Source: an uncultured Eubacteriales bacterium (GTDB lineage: Bacteria > Bacillota > Clostridia > Oscillospirales > Acutalibacteraceae). Taken from it: a DNA stretch of 10,517 bases. The position numbers and the translations under genes are program-made. Below the pieces are notes generated by a model that was given only the letters and a program-made list of their open reading frames with translations, was not told the origin of the DNA and did no database searches. The stretch is taken from the NCBI GenBank assembly GCA_900321515.1, contig ONWI01000112.1, positions 1-10,517 of the forward strand, read 5' to 3'. Shown here one piece after another: positions 1-6,163 of the stretch; the first letter of the stretch is position 1, and every line of letters begins with the position of its first letter.

Positions 1-2
1 AG

Positions 3-308
3 GATCTCAGCGGAGAAGTAATTACTCTCGGCGGCGAATCTGCTTCCACTTCCACAACCAAGTCCACCACCAGGGCAACCGCTTCCACAACGAAATCCAC
101 TTCCAAAGTTACCGCTTCCACAACGAAATCCACTTCCAAAGTTACCGCTCCATCGACACAAACAACTACAGTAGTCACTTCGGCTGCCACGAAGCCGACA
201 GTAAAAGATAATCCGGCAAGCAATACAGGAAATAATTGCAATAGCAGCCGCAAGACGTTGCTTAAAAGAATACTCATGTCCATGCTGGGGGTGAAAACAG
301 ATAAATAA
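3..308 (+). CDS. C-terminal part of a Thr/Ser/Lys-rich protein (5' end outside window)
   Basis: An open frame enters from the left edge and stops at TAA 306-308, giving about 101 residues. After roughly a dozen ordinary residues it becomes a low-complexity Ser/Thr/Lys/Ala linker of about 70 residues, including two identical 11-residue units (ASTTKSTSKVT) encoded by a perfect 33-bp tandem repeat. The last 25 residues are different: a short Asn-rich stretch with one Cys (NNCNSS), then a basic amphipathic tail (RKTLLKRILMSML). No LPXTG sorting signal or dockerin repeat is visible. Linkers of this composition are common in exported surface proteins of ruminococci, so a surface or secreted protein is plausible, but the functional domain lies outside the window. 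A competing frame is open only to about position 170, which favours this reading. The frame is moderately certain and the function unknown. Confidence 0.6.
   Translation, partial: DLSGEVITLGGESASTSTTKSTTRATASTTKSTSKVTASTTKSTSKVTAPSTQTTTVVTSAATKPTVKDNPASNTGNNCNSSRKTLLKRILMSMLGVKTDK
81..146 (+). repeat. Two perfect 33-bp tandem repeats in the linker
   Basis: The 33 bases at 81-113 recur without change at 114-146. The length is a multiple of three, so each copy adds the same 11 residues (ASTTKSTSKVT). A looser, diverged relative of the unit lies just upstream at about 48-80. This is intragenic and typical of linkers that expand or contract by slippage. Confidence 0.9.
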
Positions 309-345
309 TTATACCATTCTTTTGAATAAAAGATGATGAAAAATC

Positions 346-392
346 AAACGACCGGGAGCGGCTTTTGGCAAAGCAGTTTCCGGTCGTTTTGT
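346..392 (+). terminator. Rho-independent terminator after the linker protein
   Basis: A 10-bp perfect stem pairs AAACGACCGG (346-355) with CCGGTCGTTT (380-389), and the inner bases extend it with a G-U pair. The T-run after the stem is short (TTTT). It lies 37 nt past the stop codon at 308 and ends the left-edge transcript. The A-rich 5' flank might also allow some function on the other strand. Confidence 0.75.
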
Positions 393-462
393 AATCATAT
401 CAAAATAACCGTCATTATACATTTATGATGGCTGTGTGAATGCCGGAACATTCAGAGCGGTC

Positions 463-491
463 TTTACGGATAAATTTACAAAACCTATACA
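463..491 (+). promoter_or_regulatory. Candidate sigma-A promoter of relQ
   Basis: TTTACG (463-468), a 17-bp spacer and TATACA (486-491) give a moderate sigma-A match, with transcription expected from about 498. That places the GTG at 504 almost at the transcript 5' end and leaves the ATG at 567 with a normal leader and a ribosome binding site. A 6-bp inverted repeat (TGAATG/CATTCA, 437-454) lies just upstream. This was found by eye and has no other support. Confidence 0.35.
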
Positions 492-566
492 AAATGGAAA
501 TATGTGAGAAACACCGATGAATTAGAATTTCATTATAATTCATCGAAAGGGGAACAAACAACAATT

Positions 567-1325
567 ATGGAAGAAATCAACGACGCTCTTGACATATTCG
601 GCGGCAATGAAGCGATGAAACAGACAATCATGGCTCACGCGAATGAGCTGCTTGACACAATGCTCGACTTCAAGGAGCTTATGTTTTACTACTCGTCGGC
701 TATCCGCGAGATACGCACGAAACTTGAGATACTCGACACGGAATTTCAGTTGAAATACCAGCGCAATCCCATAAGTTCCATACAGACACGCCTTAAGAGC
801 AGAATGAGCATAATGGAAAAAATGAACCGCAAGGGCTGGGAAATAAGCACCGAAAGCGTTGAGCAGCACCTTAACGACATTGCCGGCGTGCGTGTGATAT
901 GTTCTTATGTGGACGACATCTACAGCATTGCAGAGGCGCTGATACGTCAGAATGACATCGAGCTGATCGAAAAGAAGGATTATATTTCAAATCCCAAGCC
1001 GAACGGGTACAGAAGTCTTCACCTAATCGTTTCGGTGCCGGTGTATTTTGCCGAATACACCAAAAGAGTCAAGGCGGAGATTCAGATAAGGACCATTGCA
1101 ATGGATTTCTGGGCAAGTCTCGAACATCAGATCAAATACAAAAAACAGATACACGACCCGCAGAACATTGCGGATCAGCTCAAAAAATGCGCGGATATCA
1201 TAACATACACAGACATACTCATGCAGAATATCCGCCAGCAGATTGACGACGAGCAGCCGGAAAAAACCGAGCTTGACAAAATATATGACAAGCTCAAGAA
1301 ATTCGATGTTCCTATTGGGGAATAA
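567..1325 (+). CDS. relQ: RelQ-type small alarmone synthetase (GTP pyrophosphokinase)
   Basis: This enzyme transfers pyrophosphate from ATP to GTP or GDP to make (p)ppGpp in the cytoplasm. The 252-residue protein carries the RelA/SpoT synthetase domain at about 35-195 and has no hydrolase, TGS or ACT domain, so it is a small alarmone synthetase. Visible motifs are RLKSRMSIMEK (75-85), NDIAGVRVICSYVDDIY (103-119), the GTP-binding DYISNPKPNGYRSLHL segment (138-153) and AEIQIRTIAMDFWASLEH (170-187), whose Glu171 is the expected catalytic acid. The motif spacing matches B. subtilis YjbM (RelQ). It is about 40 residues longer than YjbM, mainly from an N-terminal extension. I chose ATG 567 because AAAGGGG (546-552) precedes it. 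The frame is open back to GTG 504, but no ribosome binding site lies there. The gene stands alone, between a terminator and a convergent operon. Confidence 0.9.
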   Translation: MEEINDALDIFGGNEAMKQTIMAHANELLDTMLDFKELMFYYSSAIREIRTKLEILDTEFQLKYQRNPISSIQTRLKSRMSIMEKMNRKGWEISTESVEQHLNDIAGVRVICSYVDDIYSIAEALIRQNDIELIEKKDYISNPKPNGYRSLHLIVSVPVYFAEYTKRVKAEIQIRTIAMDFWASLEHQIKYKKQIHDPQNIADQLKKCADIITYTDILMQNIRQQIDDEQPEKTELDKIYDKLKKFDVPIGE

Positions 1326-1342
1326 TATTCATCATAATCAAA

Positions 1343-1376
1343 GAGCCTGTCTGGTATCATAGCGCCGGACAGGCTC
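1343..1376. terminator. Hairpin terminator between convergent transcripts
   Basis: A 12-bp stem pairs GAGCCTGTCTGG (1343-1354) with CCGGACAGGCTC (1365-1376), with one G-U pair. It begins 17 nt past the relQ stop and ends 5 nt short of the kinase stop codon (TTA 1382-1384 on this strand). On the minus strand it is followed by TTTGATTAT, so it most clearly serves the kinase operon, but its position suits both directions. Confidence 0.7.
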
Positions 1377-1381
1377 AAATG

Positions 1382-2476
1382 TTATTCTTTTACGGGCGGC
1401 AGCTTGACCGAAAAAACAGTGCCTTTTCCGAACTCGCTTTTAACGGTTATCTCCGCGTCAGCAAGCTCTGCGATTCTCTTTACGATGGCAAGTCCGAGAC
1501 CGTTTCCTTCCGATTTGTGGGAAGTATCGCACTGATAGAATTTATCGAATATTTTATAGAGCGTCTCTTGATTTATGCCGGCGCCGCTGTCAATTATGTC
1601 CACACAGATATTCTCCTGCTTCATCCTGCACCTGACAAGCACGGTACCGCCCTGATGAGAAAATTTGATTGCGTTGCTGATAAGATTAAGCCACATCTGA
1701 GCGAGCATTTCTTCATTGAAATTATATTTAATCTCTTCAAGCTCAAGTTCAATATTGACTTCACGGGCAGTCCACTGCTTTTCCAGCAGAAGCACTGTGC
1801 GCCTTATCTGTTCGTCAAGGTAGAATTCTGTTTTGTCGGTGACAATCTGCTGATTTTCAAATCTGGTCAGAATCAGTATATTGGAGGAAAGCCTCGCCAG
1901 ACGGTCGGACTCATATGCGATAATGTCAGTGTATTCCTTCCTCTGCTCGTCGGTCAGTGTACGATTTTCGTTGTCTCTTTGCAGCTGGCGGGCAAATCCG
2001 CGTATTGAAACGATAGGAGTTTTGAATTCATGCGAAAAGCTGTTTATGAAATCGTTGCGGAAAAGCTCTGTCGCCTCAAGTTCGTCAGCCATGCTGTTGA
2101 AGCTGCGCATAAGGTTGTTCAGCTCGCCGATAACGGTCTGTTCTGACAGCCGCACCTTGAAATTGCCGTGACGTATCTCTTCATTTGCGGAAATAAGCCT
2201 TCTGAGCGGATTTATAAACAACTTGCCCACAAACACCGCAAGAATCGTACCTATTACCATGCAGGAAAAAATTACTATCACAGGGAGTATCAGCGGAGTG
2301 AGGGCTGCCGAAGGAATAAAGTCCAGTGTGTAAAGAATGACATAGACGCATGCGGTTATCAATCCGGCAGATACCAGAATAGCAAGCACCAGCAGAGTAT
2401 ATGCCGTGCGCAGCGAACGCAGTGAGTGAATGCGCTTGTTTGTCTCCTTGGCCTTGTCAATGAGTCTGGCGTTCAT
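1382..2476 (-). CDS. Sensor histidine kinase with minimal extracellular loop
   Basis: This is the membrane kinase of a two-component system, 364 residues long. Order: a basic cytoplasmic N-terminus (1-25), a first helix (about 26-49), a loop of only about ten residues (50-60), a second helix (about 61-84), a HAMP linker (about 86-137), a HisKA domain with phospho-acceptor His149 in SFSHEFKTP (146-154), and an HATPase_c domain with the N box (NLISNAIKF, 264-272), G1 box (DSGAG, 296-300) and G2 box (GNGLGLA, 324-330). All catalytic motifs look intact. So short a loop leaves no room for an external sensor domain, as in intramembrane-sensing kinases, so the signal may arrive through the membrane or a partner protein. 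The start codon overlaps the regulator's stop by 4 nt (ATGA), indicating translational coupling. Its signal is unknown. Confidence 0.92.
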   Translation of the reverse strand: MNARLIDKAKETNKRIHSLRSLRTAYTLLVLAILVSAGLITACVYVILYTLDFIPSAALTPLILPVIVIFSCMVIGTILAVFVGKLFINPLRRLISANEEIRHGNFKVRLSEQTVIGELNNLMRSFNSMADELEATELFRNDFINSFSHEFKTPIVSIRGFARQLQRDNENRTLTDEQRKEYTDIIAYESDRLARLSSNILILTRFENQQIVTDKTEFYLDEQIRRTVLLLEKQWTAREVNIELELEEIKYNFNEEMLAQMWLNLISNAIKFSHQGGTVLVRCRMKQENICVDIIDSGAGINQETLYKIFDKFYQCDTSHKSEGNGLGLAIVKRIAELADAEITVKSEFGKGTVFSVKLPPVKE

Positions 2477-3147
2477 TGTCGTGCCACCGCCTTGTAGCCC
2501 AGCCCCCGAACGGTAATTATTTCAAAGTCGCTGTTGTTCTTGAATCTGTCGCGAAGACGGTTGATATGAACGTCAACGGTTCTTTCGTCCGTCTCGCTGT
2601 CCATGTCCCACAGTTCGTCCATGAGCTGTCGGCGTGTAAAGACTTTATTCTGATAGGAAAGCAGCTTGAAGATAAGCAGAAATTCCTTCTGAGGGAGTTC
2701 GGCGGATTCACCGTTTTGCTCCACGGTCATGGAATCGTAGCTCAGCTTCGTGCTACCCACGATTATGCAGCGTTCGCTGGCTATCTTGGCACGTCTGAGA
2801 AGCGCGTTTATTCTCAGCAGCATTTCCTCTTCGTCCACAGGCTTCACCATATAGTCGTCTGTCCCCGCAAGAAAGCCTTCCCGCTTGTCGGCGGGGGTTT
2901 CGCGCGCTGTCACCATAAGTATCGGTATATAGCATTCGCCTTCGCGGAGAAGACGCGTCAGCTGAAATCCGTCCATTCCGGGCATCATTACGTCCAGAAC
3001 AATGAGATCGACCTGTTTTTTGTCCATCAGGGCAAGCGCTTCTTCGCCGTCGCACGCTGGAATTACGTTGTAACCGTTCTGAATCAGCACTGTTTCCATC
3101 AGACGCCTTGTGTTTTTATCGTCCTCTACGACCATTATATTGAACAT
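2473..3147 (-). CDS. OmpR/PhoB-family response regulator
   Basis: This is a DNA-binding response regulator of 224 residues and the probable partner of the adjacent kinase. The receiver domain (about 1-118) has the acidic pair Asp9/Asp10, the phosphorylation site Asp52 in LDVMMPGMDG, Thr80 and Lys102. The winged-helix C-terminal domain (about 128-222) has the recognition helix (TVDVHINRLRDRF, 190-202) and the wing (RGLGYKA, 214-220). I placed the start at ATG 3147. It is preceded by GAGGT with suitable spacing, and the protein then begins directly with the receiver fold. A longer frame to 3195 would overlap mrnC and add 16 unrelated residues. The GAGGT overlaps the mrnC stop codon, so the two are probably translationally coupled. 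Genes controlled by it cannot be named from the sequence. Confidence 0.93.
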   Translation of the reverse strand: MFNIMVVEDDKNTRRLMETVLIQNGYNVIPACDGEEALALMDKKQVDLIVLDVMMPGMDGFQLTRLLREGECYIPILMVTARETPADKREGFLAGTDDYMVKPVDEEEMLLRINALLRRAKIASERCIIVGSTKLSYDSMTVEQNGESAELPQKEFLLIFKLLSYQNKVFTRRQLMDELWDMDSETDERTVDVHINRLRDRFKNNSDFEIITVRGLGYKAVARQ

Positions 3148-3157
3148 CTTATTTACC

Positions 3158-3577
3158 TCATTGCAATAAAGCCGTGTCGTCCTTGCAGTATTCAAAAAGT
3201 TCCCTTATCCGCGGAATGCTGCCGTTCAGATAGAGATATCCGAAAAGCGCCTCAAGCCCTGTGGCGTTGTGGTAAGCCGCGGTTGATTTTCTCGGGGAAT
3301 GCGATGTGTGATAATTCCTGCCTCTGCGGAAAACTCCTTCTTCCTCCTCGGTGAGGTGTGGGAGAATGCGCTTCATGTATTCCGATTGGGCCTCGCACCT
3401 TACCATCGCCACAGCCCGGCTGTGCTGCTCGGCGGCGTGCGCGTTGCTCAGAGAGGCGAGATATTCCCTGACAAGCAGCCCGAATACTCCGTCGCCCACA
3501 AACGCGAGTACGTCGCTTCCGCAGCGCTTAGGATCGCAGTCGAGTCCGAGCAGACGCGGTGAATTGTCATTCTCCAT
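3158..3577 (-). CDS. mrnC: Mini-ribonuclease III (MrnC)
   Basis: The 139-residue protein consists of one RNase III catalytic domain with no double-stranded-RNA-binding domain. Recognisable are LAFVGDGVFGLLVREYL (24-40), which holds the catalytic Asp29, TEEEEGVFRRGRN (76-88) and ATGLEALFGYLYL (105-117), which holds the acidic residue expected at Glu109. In B. subtilis, MrnC matures 23S rRNA as a dimer. Length and motif order agree with that family. One change is Gly33 where relatives usually have Glu (YE-YVR type). The start is ATG 3577, sharing one base with the stop of the upstream ATPase gene (TGATG), with GAGAGGA a little upstream. In many Firmicutes mrnC lies beside cysS; here it sits in an operon with an ATPase and a two-component system, which is less usual. 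Confidence 0.88.
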   Translation of the reverse strand: MENDNSPRLLGLDCDPKRCGSDVLAFVGDGVFGLLVREYLASLSNAHAAEQHSRAVAMVRCEAQSEYMKRILPHLTEEEEGVFRRGRNYHTSHSPRKSTAAYHNATGLEALFGYLYLNGSIPRIRELFEYCKDDTALLQ

Positions 3578-4836
3578 CAAAGATCAAGTCCTCTCGAAAG
3601 CCGCGCTTCGGCGTAGTCTATGAACTGAACGGCGGTTCTCGGGGAACGGCCGCCCTTTTTGAGTGCCCATTGCTCCGCCGCCATTTCAAGCTCCTTGCGG
3701 TCTATGTCGAAGCACCGCTCGTCAGCCAGCGCGTTGATTATTCTGAAGTAATTCTTTCTGTCGGGGGCAAGGAAGCTCACCTGGACTCCGAATCTGTCAG
3801 ACAGCGAAAGCGATTCCTGAATGGTATCGGCAAGATGAAGTTCGTCCCCCTCGCGAGCCGACATCGTTTCATTGAGGATGTGCCTGCGATTGGTGGTAGC
3901 GTATATCAGCGCGTTGCCCGGACGTGATGCGATACCGCCTTCAAGTATGCCCTTGAGCGCAGTGTAATTCTCGTCGCCCGCCTGGAAGGAAAGGTCGTCT
4001 ATGAAGATAATGAATTTCAGCGGCAGTCCCGCGATTTCCTGAACTATATCGGGGTACTCGCTGAGATACATCTTGGGAAGCTCGATGAGCCGGAGACCTT
4101 TATCGCAGTATTCGTTGAGCAGCGCCTTGACTGTTGATGATTTTCCTGTGCCTCTGTCGCCGTAAAGCAGGCAGTTGTTCGCGGGGAGTCCGTCCAGGAA
4201 GGCTATTGTGTTGTCCACGACTGGGCGGCGGATTTCCTCGTAGCCTTTGAGCGAATCGAGGCTTATCAGATCGGGGTTGGAGATGGGAATGCTCTTTCCG
4301 TTACGTCTGACAAAAGCAATATATCTGGCGTACTCACCGCAGCCGTTGGCCATGTGAAAGCGGACTATTCCATCGGTCGTGATATCTGTGCAGCCGCATT
4401 CCCACGCGGGCAGCAGATCAAGCGGATTGTCGCCGAATTCAGCCCTGCGGGGATACGCGTTGATTATGTCATCGGGGGTAAGAGAGCAGAGTTCCCGCAG
4501 TGTGGCAAGGTCTCTTCGCACGGCTTCCATCGTCTTGCCGGATGACCATGCCTCCGAGCTGTCGCAATCCACTGCCTCGCCGCCTGCCGCCGCGCGCGTA
4601 AATACGTTGTCATCATACACGACCTTGTTGTAAATTGCGTCGCTGAGCGATTCGGCACGGCTTTCCTCGCTGCTGAGCGCCGAGAAGAACCTGCCCCATT
4701 TCAGCGCGAATTCGTCGGGGGGATCGCTCATTGCGCCCATAAGGTCATAAAGGCTTGAAATAAGTTCTGTCTTAAGCAGCCCATGATAGACCGACAGCGC
4801 AGAGAGCTTTATTTTAAGCATAAAGAGTGAATTCAT
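3577..4836 (-). CDS. DUF815-family AAA+ ATPase
   Basis: This is a cytoplasmic P-loop ATPase of the DUF815 family, whose physiological role is not established as far as I know. Numbered from the farther ATG at 4893 (subtract 19 for the start used here), it has an all-helical N-terminal half (about 20-150), a short variable segment, and the AAA+ core from about 210. Motifs are Walker A GDRGTGKSS (245-253), Walker B FIIFIDD (294-300), a sensor-1-like TTNRRH (333-338) and a sensor-2-like GRSPRTA (415-421). All are intact and in the order known for the family. I prefer ATG 4836 because a good promoter match places the 4893 codon upstream of the transcript start, although the ribosome binding site there (AAAGAAG) is weak. 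It is the first gene of the operon with mrnC and the two-component genes, overlapping mrnC by one base. Confidence 0.88.
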   Translation of the reverse strand: MNSLFMLKIKLSALSVYHGLLKTELISSLYDLMGAMSDPPDEFALKWGRFFSALSSEESRAESLSDAIYNKVVYDDNVFTRAAAGGEAVDCDSSEAWSSGKTMEAVRRDLATLRELCSLTPDDIINAYPRRAEFGDNPLDLLPAWECGCTDITTDGIVRFHMANGCGEYARYIAFVRRNGKSIPISNPDLISLDSLKGYEEIRRPVVDNTIAFLDGLPANNCLLYGDRGTGKSSTVKALLNEYCDKGLRLIELPKMYLSEYPDIVQEIAGLPLKFIIFIDDLSFQAGDENYTALKGILEGGIASRPGNALIYATTNRRHILNETMSAREGDELHLADTIQESLSLSDRFGVQVSFLAPDRKNYFRIINALADERCFDIDRKELEMAAEQWALKKGGRSPRTAVQFIDYAEARLSRGLDL

Positions 4837-4877
4837 TATCTGTGCACTTCTTTCAGAATTAATGTTTGACTGAAATA

Positions 4878-4906
4878 ATTTTACACTTTTCATGAGTCAA
4901 AGTCAA
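4878..4906 (-). promoter_or_regulatory. Candidate sigma-A promoter of the DUF815-mrnC-regulator-kinase operon
   Basis: Reading the minus strand, TTGACT (4906-4901), a 17-bp spacer and TAAAAT (4883-4878) give a strong sigma-A match, with transcription expected from about 4871. TTGACT is directly repeated at 4900-4895. If the promoter is real, the ATG at 4893 lies inside it and is not translated from this transcript. Confidence 0.5.
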
Positions 4907-4966
4907 TGTATAATAAAAATATGTTATTTTTGGGGTGTAAATTTTTAATAAATTTCTTTAAACCTA

Positions 4967-4995
4967 TTGGCATTTTGACAAAAATATGATATCAT
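4967..4995 (+). promoter_or_regulatory. Candidate sigma-A promoter of the Mre11/Rad50-like pair
   Basis: TTGGCA (4967-4972), a 17-bp spacer and TATCAT (4990-4995) fit a sigma-A promoter, with a start near 5002 and a leader of about 30 nt. The -10 region lies within a perfect 12-bp palindrome (TATGATATCATA, 4985-4996) that could bind a regulator. A TTGACA at 4975-4980 has no well-spaced -10 element. The region 4907-4966 between the two promoters is AT-rich, with no gene visible. Confidence 0.45.
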
Positions 4996-5032
4996 AAATT
5001 GTTGTATATTATTTTTGGGGGCGAATTCAAAT

Positions 5033-6163
5033 ATGACAACATTCAACATGGTACATACATCAGACCTGCATTTAGGCTCACTTTTCTCATCTACGCCTGA
5101 AGTTGCGGAGCAGAGAAAGCAGGAGCAGGTGGATACACTTAAGCAGATACTTGATCTTTGTACGGCCAACAAAGCCGACGCGCTTCTGATTGCCGGCGAT
5201 ATGTTCGACAGCATGAGAGTTGAGAGCGATTATCTCGACCGGATCAAACGCCTGATCAGCCATTACAACCTTCGGATATTCATAACGCCCGGTCAGCATG
5301 ACCCTGCCACTCCGGACTCCTGTTACAACACTGAGTGGCCGCAGAACGTGCATATCTTCCGGGGCGGCATGGAGAAGGTTGAGATTCCGGAAAAGAACAC
5401 CTGTGTGTGGGGCGCGGGATTCACGCGAACCCGCTGTGAGGAATCTCTTTTGAAAAATTTCAATCCGATAAACAGCAGAATAAACGTTCTTATGCTTTAC
5501 GGAGAACTATTTGACGGCACAGACTCCGACAGCACATGCAATCCCATTGACGTCAGCGAAATCAACTCCTGCGGTGCGGATTATGTTGCTCTCGGCTCGT
5601 CGCATACATACGAGCATTACGAAAACAACGATCTTATATATTGCTACTCCGGAATGCCGTCCTCATGCGGATTTGACGAACCGGGCGAAAAGGGCGTGCT
5701 CTGCGGTTACGCCGCGAAGGGCTTTGCCCGCATGACCTTCACGCCGCTCGACGGACGTGTCTACACCAGCGAGAGGATCGACATCAGCGGATGCGCTCAG
5801 TCCGAGCAGTTTGCCGACCGCATTATCAAGGTGCTGCGCGACAGATACGGTGAGAAATTCTCCTATAATCTATATGACATAAGTCTTATCGGCACACCGT
5901 TTGAGGGCGTTGTGCCGTCGATATCCGAGATACGGAATTTACTCGCCGAATCGTCGCTGTTTTATGCCAGGCTTACCGACCTGACGTCTCCCACGGTGGA
6001 CTTCGAGCTTCTTATGAACGACGGCACGCTCAAGGGCGCGTTTGTCAGGAAGCTCTTTGAAAAGAAGCAGTCCGACAGCCGCGGCGGAGATAAATACATG
6101 CGCGCTCTGCTTTACGGACTCAGCGCGTTTGAAGGGAACGTGAATATAGATGAAGATTATTGA
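5033..6163 (+). CDS. SbcD/Mre11/YhaO-like metallophosphoesterase with altered second metal site
   Basis: This is a calcineurin-like phosphoesterase of the Mre11/SbcD type, 376 residues, expected to be the nuclease subunit of the ATPase encoded next. The catalytic domain covers about 4-225 and the rest forms the C-terminal part that contacts the partner in this family. Motifs: SDLHLG (10-15), GDMFDS (55-60), GQHD (87-90), LMLYGE (153-158) and ALGSSH (186-191). In Pyrococcus Mre11, metal 1 is held by Asp8, His10, Asp49 and His208, and metal 2 by Asp49, Asn84, His173 and His206. Here the metal-1 set (Asp11, His13, Asp56, His191) and catalytic His89 remain. The three residues that bind only metal 2 are Gln88, Tyr156 and Ser189. 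The fold is intact and the frame is clean, so this is not simple decay. ATG 5033 follows GGGGG (5017-5021); the frame also opens at TTG 5015, which I reject. Activity may be altered or absent. Confidence 0.85.
   Translation: MTTFNMVHTSDLHLGSLFSSTPEVAEQRKQEQVDTLKQILDLCTANKADALLIAGDMFDSMRVESDYLDRIKRLISHYNLRIFITPGQHDPATPDSCYNTEWPQNVHIFRGGMEKVEIPEKNTCVWGAGFTRTRCEESLLKNFNPINSRINVLMLYGELFDGTDSDSTCNPIDVSEINSCGADYVALGSSHTYEHYENNDLIYCYSGMPSSCGFDEPGEKGVLCGYAAKGFARMTFTPLDGRVYTSERIDISGCAQSEQFADRIIKVLRDRYGEKFSYNLYDISLIGTPFEGVVPSISEIRNLLAESSLFYARLTDLTSPTVDFELLMNDGTLKGAFVRKLFEKKQSDSRGGDKYMRALLYGLSAFEGNVNIDEDY

Noticed and set aside
48..146. Possible CRISPR array at the left edge
   Set aside because: The repeats are directly adjacent with no spacers, lie in an open coding frame and encode a Ser/Thr/Lys linker.
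1379..2008. Plus-strand open frame of 209 codons opposite the histidine kinase
   Set aside because: It starts inside the 3' end of the kinase gene, is antisense to the HisKA/HATPase region and has no recognisable domain.
3148..3195. Longer N-terminus of the response regulator from 3195
   Set aside because: The extra residues precede the receiver fold, overlap mrnC and have no better ribosome binding site than the one for ATG 3147.
2476..3354. Long plus-strand open frame of 292 codons opposite the response regulator and mrnC
   Set aside because: It is entirely antisense to two genes with clear family motifs, shows no domain of its own and is rich in His and Cys as shadow frames often are.
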